The notes beneath the pieces were generated by a model. It searched no databases and was not told the origin of the DNA. It was given only the letters and a program-made list of their open reading frames with translations. The position numbers and the translations under genes were made by a program. Below, in pieces: positions 19,926-28,432 of a stretch of 64,000 nucleotides of DNA. Origin of the DNA: Flavobacterium sandaracinum (GTDB lineage Bacteria; Bacteroidota; Bacteroidia; Flavobacteriales; Flavobacteriaceae); the NCBI RefSeq assembly GCF_004349135.1, contig NZ_SMFN01000016.1:29535-93534 (forward strand), read 5' to 3'. How positions within the stretch are numbered: the stretch's first letter is position 1; every line of letters starts with the position of its first letter.

Positions 19926-20825
19926 ATGCAAGACAATCCATTGGTTACCATTATTTGCTTGTGTTACAATCAGCAGGACTATATCTTGGAGAGTTTATTT
20001 TCAGTAATTAATCAAGATTATCCTTGCATAGAACTAATTGTTGTTGATGATTGTAGTACAGATAATTCAAAAGCTGTAATTGAAAAATGGCGACTTGATT
20101 TCCCGAAAATCCAATTTATTGCAAACGAAACTAATTTAGGGAGTACCAAATCGTTCAATAAAGCCTTGAAAAAAGCCAAAGGTGAATATATCATTGACTT
20201 GGCGGCTGATGATGTTTTAATGTCGCATTGTGTTAACTCACAAATAAATGCGTTCAAAAATACAGCTTATAAAAATCTTGGCATTGTCTATGGAAATGCT
20301 GAATTAATCACTGAAAAAGGAGTTTTTGATTCTTATTATTTTCCTGTGGACCGATATAAAAAAGTAATAACTCCACGTATTACGGGTAACATTTATGAAT
20401 CCGTTCTTACTGGCGGAGATTGTATGTGTTCCGTTTCATCGATGGTCAAAAAATCAGTATTTGATTCTTTAAATGGATATGACGAGTCGCTGGCTTATGA
20501 AGATTTAGATTTTTGGATTCGCGCGTCCCGAAGGTATGACTTCGATTTTATTGATGCCATTTTAATCCAAAAAAGGACAGTCAAGAATTCATTAGGAACC
20601 CATTTTTTTAAGAAAAATGATGCTCGAGGTCGAAAAATAAACCACTCTACTTATTTAATTCTGAAAAAGGCAATTGCACTAAATAAAACAAAAAAAGAGA
20701 ATAAAGCCGTTCTAAAACGCATCCATTTTGAATTGATTTTAGCCTATAAAACAGCAAACTACATGTTACTATTAAAATACATTTCTCTCGAAATAAAGCT
20801 AAGATTGCAAGTGCTTTTTCCCTAA
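19926..20825 (+). CDS. Glycosyltransferase family 2
   Basis: 299 aa GT-A enzyme with the classical GT2 start: PLVTIICLCYNQQDYILESL, then VVDDCSTDNS, and the DxD-like DLAADDVLM at ~96-104. LAYEDLDFWIRA is the catalytic-base (ED) region. No membrane segment. It is the only plus-strand gene in the stretch 17.3-25.9 kb. Its stop and that of the convergent hexapeptide gene are separated by one base, so the transcripts must overlap or terminate inside each other. Confidence 0.88.
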   Translation: MQDNPLVTIICLCYNQQDYILESLFSVINQDYPCIELIVVDDCSTDNSKAVIEKWRLDFPKIQFIANETNLGSTKSFNKALKKAKGEYIIDLAADDVLMSHCVNSQINAFKNTAYKNLGIVYGNAELITEKGVFDSYYFPVDRYKKVITPRITGNIYESVLTGGDCMCSVSSMVKKSVFDSLNGYDESLAYEDLDFWIRASRRYDFDFIDAILIQKRTVKNSLGTHFFKKNDARGRKINHSTYLILKKAIALNKTKKENKAVLKRIHFELILAYKTANYMLLLKYISLEIKLRLQVLFP

Positions 20826-20826
20826 T

Positions 20827-21582
20827 CTAGACCCTCAAATAAGCATCCAATGCCGCTTTTTCACCCTCCCAATCTCTGGAAATAGAATCTTTTATGAATT
20901 TTGCAGGAATGCCTCCAATTAAAATATTGGATCCAAAAGAAAAATAATCGGAGTTGCACAAACTATTTGAAGCTATCGTACAAAAATCAGGCGTTTTAGT
21001 TCCTTGGAGTACCGTCACTCTACTGGATGTGTAATTGTAATTCCCAATTGAAATAGGTGCCGTCATTTTAAATTTTTCGCCACTTTGAGTATCCATCATC
21101 TGATGGAAATTGGTATCCATAATTTGAGCTTCCGAACCAAAACGGGCGTAATTTCCGAATACAATTCGTTCGATACAGATCAACTTTGCATTTGAAGCTA
21201 AGGATGACATGTGACCGAATTCGCAGTAGCCCTCTTCACCGATATACATAAAATAATCTTTACCAAATTGCACATGTCCTTTAAAAACGAGCGTTCCCAG
21301 AATGTTAATTTCGGCAATACCTTTGTGCAGTGTGTTCATTTCATACGGTTGCCCAAAACCAATCATTCCCCTTTTAATAGGTTCAATGATTTGGATTTTT
21401 CCAGTTATTGCAGTGAATTTTACTTTTCCATAAAAAAACACAGGCAAATGTTTAGCAATACTTAAAGGAAATTTTTTGAAATTAAAATACAACGTTTTTG
21501 TCCAATTTACGGAGTAATAAAATTGTAGCTTTTGATAAATTGACCTTGCTTTTCTATAATTATGTTGTACAATTTTAATCAT
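20827..21582 (-). CDS. Left-handed beta-helix (hexapeptide) acyltransferase
   Basis: 251 aa. After ~75 residues without clear homology, the central part shows imperfect hexapeptide coils (GKIQIIEPIKRGMIGFG, INILGTLVFKGHVQFGKD, ASNAKLICIERIVFGNYARFG), and then a terminal GIPAKFI typical of trimeric sugar O- or N-acetyltransferases. Cytosolic. Its start overlaps the flippase stop by 8 bp. In this cluster it may acetylate the sugar, possibly the amino group of Fuc3N or Qui3N or a hydroxyl of the repeat unit. The acyltransferase at 24217 is the other candidate for the N-acetylation. Confidence 0.8.
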   Translation of the reverse strand: MIKIVQHNYRKARSIYQKLQFYYSVNWTKTLYFNFKKFPLSIAKHLPVFFYGKVKFTAITGKIQIIEPIKRGMIGFGQPYEMNTLHKGIAEINILGTLVFKGHVQFGKDYFMYIGEEGYCEFGHMSSLASNAKLICIERIVFGNYARFGSEAQIMDTNFHQMMDTQSGEKFKMTAPISIGNYNYTSSRVTVLQGTKTPDFCTIASNSLCNSDYFSFGSNILIGGIPAKFIKDSISRDWEGEKAALDAYLRV

Positions 21583-23062
21583 TTTTTTTCTTGATTAAAG
21601 CATTGAAAAATTCTTTAAGTGCCATCTTTTTATTCATCTGAAATAAAACAAAAACAATAGAGAGCACGGCCATTATTGCCATTGCACTGTATTTTAAAAT
21701 TGGAATTGGAATGTATCGAAACAAAAAAGTGGCCAAACACATCAAGATACAAATTAAATATATTTGGTAAAAATCACTATCGAAATAAAAACCATATCTT
21801 TTTCTAGTAATTATTTTTAAACCAAAAAAATGAATCACATAATACACTAAAAAACTAAAACCCAGTCCTTCCAATCCATAAAAATAATAGCCTAAAACAT
21901 TTAATAGTAAGGATACTGCATTGAAACCTATTGCTGTTTTTAGAAACATTTTTGAATCTCCTTTGGCAATCAAAATGTATCCCATAGACCACGAGACTGC
22001 CCGGAATAGCATTGCCAAAATTCCAAAACAAACCATCGGTATGATAGTAGTAAATACAGGTGTAAATACCACTTTAACGATAAGCGGAATCAACGTTAAA
22101 AACAAAATTATTATCGGAGTTATAATCAATATCGAAAGAAACGATTGTTGCGAAACACTCGTTCTAACTAACTCATTTTGATTACTAATGGAAGCTAATC
22201 TCGGAAAATAATCAGTACTCATCACCGTGAAAATAATCCCAACATACGAATTCAATAACGTAAAACCGGCATTATAAAATCCTACTTGTTCTAAACCACC
22301 TTGTTTTCCAACATAAATTTGGATTAAATACGTAGTCAATAAAGTCAATAAACCGCTTATCGTAAGCATAAATCCTAGCTTGACGATACGCTTTCCCTCT
22401 ATCATTAATTGCGGTTTTGTTACGTTCCTTTTTTCGATTACTACTTTTTTCGAATAGTAAAAAGAAAAGAATAAAGCCGATAACGAAATCCCAATTATTG
22501 TGGGTACAATTGCATCAATTCCATAAAAATAATACAACGGAACGGAGAGTAGCAAACCGAAAATATTTCCATATAAATTCGCTTTAGCCAAAAATCTCAT
22601 TTTTCGTAATCCTTGCAAAATAGCTAATTCTGCCACTGTCAATTGTCTAAAAAGTAACACAAGGGAAAGTAACATAAACGAATGCATTTGGTCTGTATTT
22701 CCAAAAGTAATAAGGCTCAACCAATTTGAAAAAAGCAACGTCAGTACCGATCCAATGATTCCAGTTACTAATGCCACTTTTTTAACCACTGAAACCGTAA
22801 CCGAAACTGTATTCAAATCTTCATTCTTGTAATCTGCTGAAATATGCTTAACCGCACTTGTTTCAATTCCTAAACCAGAAAATCCACCAATGATACCAAT
22901 GGCTGAGTTTAATAAAGCAATTATACCCATTCCTGCTGGACCAACAAAAACAGCTATTAATTTGGTTCGGATTATGGCAATGAAAATCGTGAACAATTGA
23001 ACACCACCAAAAAGCGAAGTCGTTTTTAAAATTTGATGATATGACGTTTTAGTATCAGCCAT
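21575..23062 (-). CDS. Wzx-type lipid-linked oligosaccharide flippase
   Basis: 495 aa polytopic inner-membrane protein of the MATE/PST superfamily, with about 12-14 hydrophobic segments from ~15 to ~480 and no soluble domain. The N-terminus (KTTSLFGGVQLFTIFIAIIRTKLIAVFVGPAGMGI, given for family comparison) resembles WzxE and O-antigen translocases. It moves undecaprenyl-PP-linked glycan units to the periplasmic face. It overlaps the hexapeptide gene by 8 bp and follows the aminotransferase by 3 bp. The transcription order acyltransferase, aminotransferase, flippase equals that of wecD-wecE-wzxE in the E. coli ECA locus. No Wzy polymerase is recognisable in the window. Confidence 0.88.
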   Translation of the reverse strand: MADTKTSYHQILKTTSLFGGVQLFTIFIAIIRTKLIAVFVGPAGMGIIALLNSAIGIIGGFSGLGIETSAVKHISADYKNEDLNTVSVTVSVVKKVALVTGIIGSVLTLLFSNWLSLITFGNTDQMHSFMLLSLVLLFRQLTVAELAILQGLRKMRFLAKANLYGNIFGLLLSVPLYYFYGIDAIVPTIIGISLSALFFSFYYSKKVVIEKRNVTKPQLMIEGKRIVKLGFMLTISGLLTLLTTYLIQIYVGKQGGLEQVGFYNAGFTLLNSYVGIIFTVMSTDYFPRLASISNQNELVRTSVSQQSFLSILIITPIIILFLTLIPLIVKVVFTPVFTTIIPMVCFGILAMLFRAVSWSMGYILIAKGDSKMFLKTAIGFNAVSLLLNVLGYYFYGLEGLGFSFLVYYVIHFFGLKIITRKRYGFYFDSDFYQIYLICILMCLATFLFRYIPIPILKYSAMAIMAVLSIVFVLFQMNKKMALKEFFNALIKKKND

Positions 23063-23065
23063 TCA

Positions 23066-24220
23066 TTAATATCGATTTAGAACAGCAATAATAAAATTCA
23101 CCTCCTCGACAGTCAAAACTGGACTCATAGGCAAACTCAATACTTCATCATGAATTTTTTCAGTGATTGGAAAAGTGAGATTATTCCATCCCGAAGCTTC
23201 AGTAGAAAATGCTTTTTGCTTATGAGGCGGAACTGGATAATGAATTGATGTCTGAATCCCATTTTGATGTAAATAATCCTGTAGATCGATTCTGTTTTGT
23301 GTTCTAATAACAAACAAATGAAAAACGTGATTAGATTGCTTCGTTCCTCGCAATGACACTGTTGGAAGAATTATTTTATCGTTTTTAATTTCAGACAAAT
23401 ACCGTTTGGCAATTGTTTTGCGCTGTTCATTATTGGCATCTAAAAAAGGCAATTTCACATTTAAAAAAGCCGCTTGAATTTCGTCTAATCGTGAATTTAC
23501 ACCAATATAATCATTGTAATATTTGGTTTCCGAACCATAATTCCGAAGCGATTGAATCACTTGAGTTAGCTCCAAATCATTTGTGGTAACTGCGCCACCG
23601 TCACCTAAACAACCTAAATTCTTACTGGGGTAAAAACTATAAGCAGCAGCACCGTCCGAACCAAAAGTAGTCGCCTTCTCTTTCACTTTTGTTCCCCCTT
23701 CGGGGATTATGGGGCTTGTTGCACCGTGTGCCTGAGCCGCATCTTCAATTACAAGTAAAGCATTTGCAACAGCAATTCGATGTACAACATCCATTTCTGC
23801 CAATTGTCCGTACAAGTGAACGACGAGAATCGCTTTGGTTTTTGAGGTGATTTTTTCTGCAATTAAATCAGGATTGATATTGTAAGTTTCTAGTTTTGGC
23901 TCGACCAAAACAGGAACTAAATCAGCTTGTAAAATTGCGAGAATACTAGCAATATAGGTATTTGCAGGAACAATGACTTCATCGCCTTTTTGCAGTTTTC
24001 CAAGTTGAATATAGCCTTTGAAGATCAAAACTAAAGCATCAAAACCATTTCCAGTTCCAATGCAGTATTGTGTTCCGCAATACTTCGCAAAGTTCGTTTC
24101 GAATTCCTTTACTTCATTCCCTAAAACATACCAACTATTGGCTAAAACCACTTTCAATTTTTCTTGAAAAGCAATTTCATACGGTTCGTTTATTTTCTTT
24201 AAATCAAGAAATGGTATCAT
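23066..24220 (-). CDS. DegT/DnrJ/EryC1 aminotransferase (FdtB/QdtB-like)
   Basis: PLP-dependent sugar aminotransferase, 384 aa. N-terminus [11 protein letters not shown], active-site lysine in [28 protein letters not shown] with the PLP-contacting Asp, and [18 protein letters not shown] near the end. With the FdtA-like cupin it would make dTDP-3-amino-3,6-dideoxyhexose. Two loops hold extra residues that look like translated repeats: [10 protein letters not shown] before the lysine, encoded around a CCCC-GGGG palindrome (23694-23705), and LRGTKQSN, encoded by a 25-bp GTCATTGCGAGGAACGAAGC element (23333-23357). Both keep the frame, so the protein is probably functional. Ends 3 bp before the flippase start; overlaps the acyltransferase gene by ATGA. 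Confidence 0.88.
   Translation of the reverse strand: MIPFLDLKKINEPYEIAFQEKLKVVLANSWYVLGNEVKEFETNFAKYCGTQYCIGTGNGFDALVLIFKGYIQLGKLQKGDEVIVPANTYIASILAILQADLVPVLVEPKLETYNINPDLIAEKITSKTKAILVVHLYGQLAEMDVVHRIAVANALLVIEDAAQAHGATSPIIPEGGTKVKEKATTFGSDGAAAYSFYPSKNLGCLGDGGAVTTNDLELTQVIQSLRNYGSETKYYNDYIGVNSRLDEIQAAFLNVKLPFLDANNEQRKTIAKRYLSEIKNDKIILPTVSLRGTKQSNHVFHLFVIRTQNRIDLQDYLHQNGIQTSIHYPVPPHKQKAFSTEASGWNNLTFPITEKIHDEVLSLPMSPVLTVEEVNFIIAVLNRY
23333..23357 (-). repeat. Intragenic dispersed-repeat insertion in the aminotransferase gene
   Basis: 25 bp reading GTCATTGCGAGGAACGAAGC plus AATCT on the minus strand, with ATTGC/GCAAT ends. It encodes LRGTKQSN in a loop of the DegT protein. The word is familiar as a dispersed bacterial repeat; copy number in this genome is unknown from here. 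Confidence 0.6.
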
Positions 24221-25167
24221 ATTAGCTTCATTTTATAAAAATCCTGACTGTAAACGGAACAGCCTAATTCTTCTTTTTGTTTCAAAAGTCCAACATGATA
24301 TCCTTTGTCATTATCGTCGTTCACAATTCCCATATCAAAAAATAGTTTGCCTTCGCTCTTGTATTTTTGTATCAAATTAATGAATAAAAAATCTAACGCA
24401 CGCAACGCCTCCCCTTTTTTAGTAGTGGCTCCATATTGTGATTTCACCACTGTTTCCGTCTCAAAAAGTGTTATCCCGGCAATGATAGTACCATCATAAT
24501 AAGCTGAAAACTGTCTGATATTATTTGGAAACTTTTCTTTAAGTGCTGTAATTTCTTGTAGCGTATGTACGGGCTTAGCATTGTGTTTTTCTAATAGTCT
24601 TGGCTCTAGGACCAATTCCCAAAATGACTCCAATTCTTGTTCTTCTACGAGTTCTACATCGAGTTCTTCTACTTTCCTAAAATGCTTTAATTTACTTTTT
24701 GAAATGGTTAATGGCATCGCTAAATTAATACCCAAATTCATTTCTTTTTTATCTAAAAACGCTCCTTTTTTAAACATAAAAAATTCCATTTCAGCGTTGC
24801 CTTTTGACACATAGAATAAAGGAATCGGATTGTAATAAAAGGACTGTATCTCCTTGCCTTTGTAAAAAGACAGAACAGCATCCAAAATCGTTGCTACTTT
24901 TTCTCCATTTAATTTAGCCGAGTAAACTAATCCGCCATACGTTAAACCTTGATGCGAAAAAACGACAACTCCAACTCTATTGGCAGGTAAAACAGCCACT
25001 AGCGTGTCATCCTCAAAAATCATCAACGAGAAATCCTCGAACCGATCGTTGTGGTATTCCATAAAATCTCGGTGAAATAAAAAAGTAGCATTTTTGGCTT
25101 GACCAATAAAGGCATTCCAATTTATATAATCGTTTTTTTGGTATTGTTTGACAGCGTAGTTTATCAC
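24217..25167 (-). CDS. GNAT/FemAB-like N-acyltransferase
   Basis: 316 aa with two GNAT-type halves as in FemAB-like proteins. The C-terminal half is the better preserved one: [38 protein letters not shown], and a [21 protein letters not shown] segment that would hold the acyl-donor site. The start is GTG at 25167; no better ATG lies near it. Overlaps the aminotransferase by 4 nt (ATGA), so the two are coupled and the acyl acceptor is plausibly the amino sugar made by that enzyme. A peptidoglycan or lipid acyl role cannot be excluded. Confidence 0.75.
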   Translation of the reverse strand: MINYAVKQYQKNDYINWNAFIGQAKNATFLFHRDFMEYHNDRFEDFSLMIFEDDTLVAVLPANRVGVVVFSHQGLTYGGLVYSAKLNGEKVATILDAVLSFYKGKEIQSFYYNPIPLFYVSKGNAEMEFFMFKKGAFLDKKEMNLGINLAMPLTISKSKLKHFRKVEELDVELVEEQELESFWELVLEPRLLEKHNAKPVHTLQEITALKEKFPNNIRQFSAYYDGTIIAGITLFETETVVKSQYGATTKKGEALRALDFLFINLIQKYKSEGKLFFDMGIVNDDNDKGYHVGLLKQKEELGCSVYSQDFYKMKLI

Positions 25168-25202
25168 TATATAATTTTAGACTTCGTGAAAGTAAGCAAT
25201 TT

Positions 25203-25805
25203 TTATTTATGTTCTAAAGTAGGTAAATACCATTTAAATTTTACAGCCATCAAACGAACGGAGATAATAACCAGCGAGGTTGTCAAATATAAAACATCAT
25301 TTTCCAAATTAAATTCTCGAAGGACAAAGAAAACAATTCCACCCAAAATGCAAATCGTTGCATAAATTTCTCTCCTAAAAATAACGGGGATTTCAGTACA
25401 CAAAATATCTCGAATAACGCCTCCAAAACAAGCGGTCATAGTTCCTAAAGCCACACAAATAACTGGATGAAGACCTATATTTATTCCTTTTTCAAGACCT
25501 ATTAACGTAAAAACACCTAAGCCAATAGTATCAAATAAAAACAAGGAAGTTCGTAATCTATCGAATTTTTTTCGAAAAAGGATTGCTAATACAAAGCCTA
25601 TAATGATTACATAAACGTATTTTAAATCCAACATCCATCCTACCGGAGTTCGACCAATTAGGATGTCTCGCAAGGTTCCGCCGCCAACCGCAGTCACAAA
25701 TGCAATAATAAAAACTCCAAAAGGATCGAGTTTTTTACTCATTGCCGTTAATGCGCCTGACATGGCAAAAGCCATCGTTCCGATGATGTCTAATAAATGA
25801 AACAT
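25203..25805 (-). CDS. TRIC/YicG-family membrane channel protein
   Basis: 200 aa, about seven hydrophobic helices, with an internal repeat of the UPF0126 type: GTMAFAMSGALTAM and TVGGGTLRDILIGR-like (AVGGGTLRDILIGRTPVGW) in the first half, and CFGGVIRDILCTEIP in the second. Trimeric intracellular cation channel homologues in bacteria conduct K+. I use ATG 25805 (MFHLLDIIGTMAF), which fits the family start; a GTG 19 codons upstream extends the frame. It is the last gene before the divergent TrmH gene and is not part of the glycan cluster, although it is on the same strand 36 bp from it. Confidence 0.82.
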   Translation of the reverse strand: MFHLLDIIGTMAFAMSGALTAMSKKLDPFGVFIIAFVTAVGGGTLRDILIGRTPVGWMLDLKYVYVIIIGFVLAILFRKKFDRLRTSLFLFDTIGLGVFTLIGLEKGINIGLHPVICVALGTMTACFGGVIRDILCTEIPVIFRREIYATICILGGIVFFVLREFNLENDVLYLTTSLVIISVRLMAVKFKWYLPTLEHK

Positions 25806-25932
25806 TTCAATTGGGATTTTGGCAAAAATAGAGAAAATACCCGTGAATACAGCTTGAAACACCTACAATAAATGAAACTAATGCTTTCAAATAAATATTC
25901 AAATCGGATTAGAAAACTGAATTTTCTCTGTG

Positions 25933-25940
25933 TATCTTTG
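25933..25940 (+). promoter_or_regulatory. Putative -7 box of the TrmH-like gene (TATCTTTG)
   Basis: TATCTTTG, an exact TAnnTTTG match, 28 nt upstream of the chosen TTG start. No -33 element seen. Confidence 0.45.
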
Positions 25941-25968
25941 TTTCCTATAAATTAAATAGTTGTACCTC

Positions 25969-26754
25969 TTGAAACAAATCACTTCGATACAAAATCCATA
26001 CATCAAATCCTTAGTGCAATTGCAGGAAAAAGCAAAGGCACGCAAACAATCTGGAACCTTTTTAATGGAAGGAAAACGCGAAATTTCAATTGCCATTAAA
26101 GGCGGTTATAAAATAGAGACGCTGTTGTTTTTACCTGAAATTTGCTCAGAAACTGAAGCCCGGCAATTAGCTGCAACTGCAGAGCTGATTGAAATCAATA
26201 AAGAAGTCTTTCAAAAACTGGCCTATCGGGATACTACCGAGGGTATTTTGGCTGTAGCCAAAACTAAATCGATGCAGTTATCCGATCTGAAATTATCTGA
26301 AAACCCATTGATTCTTGTTGCCGAAGCTCCAGAAAAACCAGGAAATATTGGTGCTTTATTGCGTACCGCCGATGCTGCAAATCTCGATGCGGTGATTATT
26401 GCCAATCCAAAAAGTGATTTGTATAACCCAAATATTGTGCGTTCCAGCGTAGGTTGTTTGTTTACGAACCAAATTGCAACTGGAATCACATCAGAAATTA
26501 TTGCTTTTTTGAAAGAAAGAAATATCAGTTTTTATTGTGCTACTTTACAAAACTCCACTTCGTATCACACGCAGGATTACACGACTCCAACGGCATTAGT
26601 CGTAGGAACAGAAGCCACAGGATTGACAGAGGAATGGCGAATAGCAGCAACCCAAAATATTATTATTCCGATGCAAGGCGAAATTGATTCGATGAATGTT
26701 TCCGTTGCCGCAGCCATCTTAATTTTTGAAGCCAAAAGACAAAGAGGGTTTTAA
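25969..26754 (+). CDS. SpoU/TrmH-family RNA 2'-O-methyltransferase
   Basis: SAM-dependent ribose methyltransferase of tRNA or rRNA. N-terminal substrate-binding domain (LVQLQEKAKARKQSGTFLMEG, the RxxxxFxxEG pattern), then the SPOUT knot with motif 1 EKPGNIGALLRTADA, motif 2 ALVVGTEATGLT and motif 3 IPMQGEIDSMNVSVAAAIL. Target base cannot be read. No ATG fits: the frame opens with TTG at 25960 and again at 25969. I take 25969 (encoding MKQITSIQNPYIKSL), which matches the usual family start. Length 261 aa. The last codons lie directly before the tandem repeat at 26756. Confidence 0.88.
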   Translation: MKQITSIQNPYIKSLVQLQEKAKARKQSGTFLMEGKREISIAIKGGYKIETLLFLPEICSETEARQLAATAELIEINKEVFQKLAYRDTTEGILAVAKTKSMQLSDLKLSENPLILVAEAPEKPGNIGALLRTADAANLDAVIIANPKSDLYNPNIVRSSVGCLFTNQIATGITSEIIAFLKERNISFYCATLQNSTSYHTQDYTTPTALVVGTEATGLTEEWRIAATQNIIIPMQGEIDSMNVSVAAAILIFEAKRQRGF

Positions 26755-26755
26755 A

Positions 26756-26794
26756 TTTTTGATAGCAGATTAACGATTTTTGATGGCAGATTTA
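26756..26794 (+). repeat. Tandem word repeat TTTTTGATrGCAGATT (2 copies)
   Basis: Two 18-nt copies at 26756-26773 and 26777-26794 with period 21. The first starts 2 nt after the TrmH-like stop, and the second ends 14 nt before the serine hydrolase ATG. It fills the whole intergenic gap. Confidence 0.6.
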
Positions 26795-26808
26795 AAAACA
26801 AAAAAAAT

Positions 26809-28356
26809 ATGAAAAATAATTTATTCGTTGTAATAGCATTAATTTCAACCACTCTTTCCTTCGCACAAATCAGCTCGACTCAAGTGGATGAATTAGCAGA
26901 TCGCACTTTAAAAACATTTAATGTTCCTGGAATTGCAGTGGCAATAGTCAAAGACGGAAAGATTATTCATGCGAAAGGATATGGTGTAAAATCTATTTTG
27001 ACTAATGAAAAAGTAGATGCCAATACGCTTTTTGGAATTGCATCCAATAGTAAAGCGTTTACAAGCGCCGCTTTGGCCATGTTAGTGGATGAAGGAAAAG
27101 TAAAATGGGATGATAAAGTCATCAAATACCTTCCTAATTTCAAGATGTACAATGAGTATGTAACGAGTGAATTTACGATTCGGGATTTATTGACGCATAG
27201 AAGCGGATTGGGTCTTGGCGCCGGCGATTTGATGATTTGGCCTGACGGAAGCGACTTTACAGCACAAGATATCATTCAGAATTTACAGTATTTAAAACCC
27301 GTTTCGGCATTTAGAACGCAATACGATTATGACAATTTACTCTATATCGTTGCTGGTGAAGTTATTCGTGAAACAAGTGGTTTGAGTTGGTGTGATTTTG
27401 TAGAAGAACGTATGATGAAACCTTTAGAAATGAAGCATAGTGCTGCTTCTTTTTTACGTTTAAAAGACACTACAAACATCATTGCGCCGCACGTCCCTAT
27501 AGACGGTAAATTAAAAGTAATCAAACGCTATCAAAATCAACTTTTTGATGCGGCTGCCGGAATTTACTCCAGTGTAAATGATTTGAGTAAATGGACCATT
27601 ATGCAAATGAACAACGGAAAATATGGTGCTGATAACAGGCAATTATTCTCGAAAAAAGAGCATGATGAAATGTGGCAATTACAAACCATAATTCCAGCGG
27701 CCACAAGACCTCCGTACAATACGCATTTCAGTGGTTATGGATTGGGCTGGTTTTTAAGCGACGTAAAAGGATTCAAACAAGTAACGCACACCGGAGGATT
27801 AGAGGGAATTGTAACTCAGGTTACTCTTATACCAGAACTGAATTTAGGAATTATTGTTTTGACGAATCAACAATCTGGCGCTGCCTTCAGAGCAATTACA
27901 AATACAATAAAAGACAGTTATTTAGGAATCCAATCCGAGGATTATGTAACAAACTATAGCGCGAGTTTAAAAGAAAATGAAGCCTCTGCTGACAAAGTAA
28001 CTGATGAAGTTTGGGCAACCGTAGCCAAGAATAAAAAAGACAAAATCAAAATTGATTTCAAAAGTTTTACTGGTACCTATAAAGACAATTGGTTTGGAGA
28101 AGTCGTCCTTTCAGAAAAAAAAGGAAGATTATTTTTTGCTTCAAAACGTTCCCCACAACTTACAGGTGAAGTTTTTTTCTATAAAGACACAAATTATGTC
28201 GTAAAATGGGATAATGCCTATTTCCATGCTGATGCGCATTTGTTTTTTGAATGTGATGCTACTGGAAAAGCCGTACGATTAACTATGAAACCCATTTCTG
28301 AATTGACTGATTTTAGTTACGATTTTCAGGATTTAGATTTCAAAAGAATAAATTAA
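26809..28356 (+). CDS. Secreted serine hydrolase, class C beta-lactamase-like
   Basis: 515 aa with a signal peptide (MKNNLFVVIALISTTLSFAQ). Serine beta-lactamase/DD-peptidase fold with all three motifs: SxxK as SNSK (S79-K82), YxN as YDN near 172 and HTGG near 334 (KTG equivalent). After ~400 there is a separate C-terminal domain of the DUF3471 type (GTYKDNWFGEVVLSEKKGRLFF). Members of this group are mostly peptidases or esterases acting on peptidoglycan or small D-amino-acid compounds; true beta-lactam hydrolysis is not implied. Periplasmic. No obvious partner among neighbours. Confidence 0.87.
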   Translation: MKNNLFVVIALISTTLSFAQISSTQVDELADRTLKTFNVPGIAVAIVKDGKIIHAKGYGVKSILTNEKVDANTLFGIASNSKAFTSAALAMLVDEGKVKWDDKVIKYLPNFKMYNEYVTSEFTIRDLLTHRSGLGLGAGDLMIWPDGSDFTAQDIIQNLQYLKPVSAFRTQYDYDNLLYIVAGEVIRETSGLSWCDFVEERMMKPLEMKHSAASFLRLKDTTNIIAPHVPIDGKLKVIKRYQNQLFDAAAGIYSSVNDLSKWTIMQMNNGKYGADNRQLFSKKEHDEMWQLQTIIPAATRPPYNTHFSGYGLGWFLSDVKGFKQVTHTGGLEGIVTQVTLIPELNLGIIVLTNQQSGAAFRAITNTIKDSYLGIQSEDYVTNYSASLKENEASADKVTDEVWATVAKNKKDKIKIDFKSFTGTYKDNWFGEVVLSEKKGRLFFASKRSPQLTGEVFFYKDTNYVVKWDNAYFHADAHLFFECDATGKAVRLTMKPISELTDFSYDFQDLDFKRIN

Positions 28357-28432
28357 ATAGAAATCCACATTTCTTAGACCTTAATTCAACTATAGATTTG
28401 CATATCTGCAAGCTAATTGCTATTTTTAAGAA

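Noticed and set aside
16378..25167. Recent horizontal acquisition of the whole glycan cluster
   Set aside because: Base composition and word use look like the surrounding genes, and no integrase, tRNA or direct repeat borders it; possible but unsupported.
26809..28356. Interpretation of the serine hydrolase as an antibiotic-resistance beta-lactamase
   Set aside because: It has the general fold and motifs but also a DUF3471-type C-terminal domain; such proteins are usually peptidases or esterases, and no resistance context is present.
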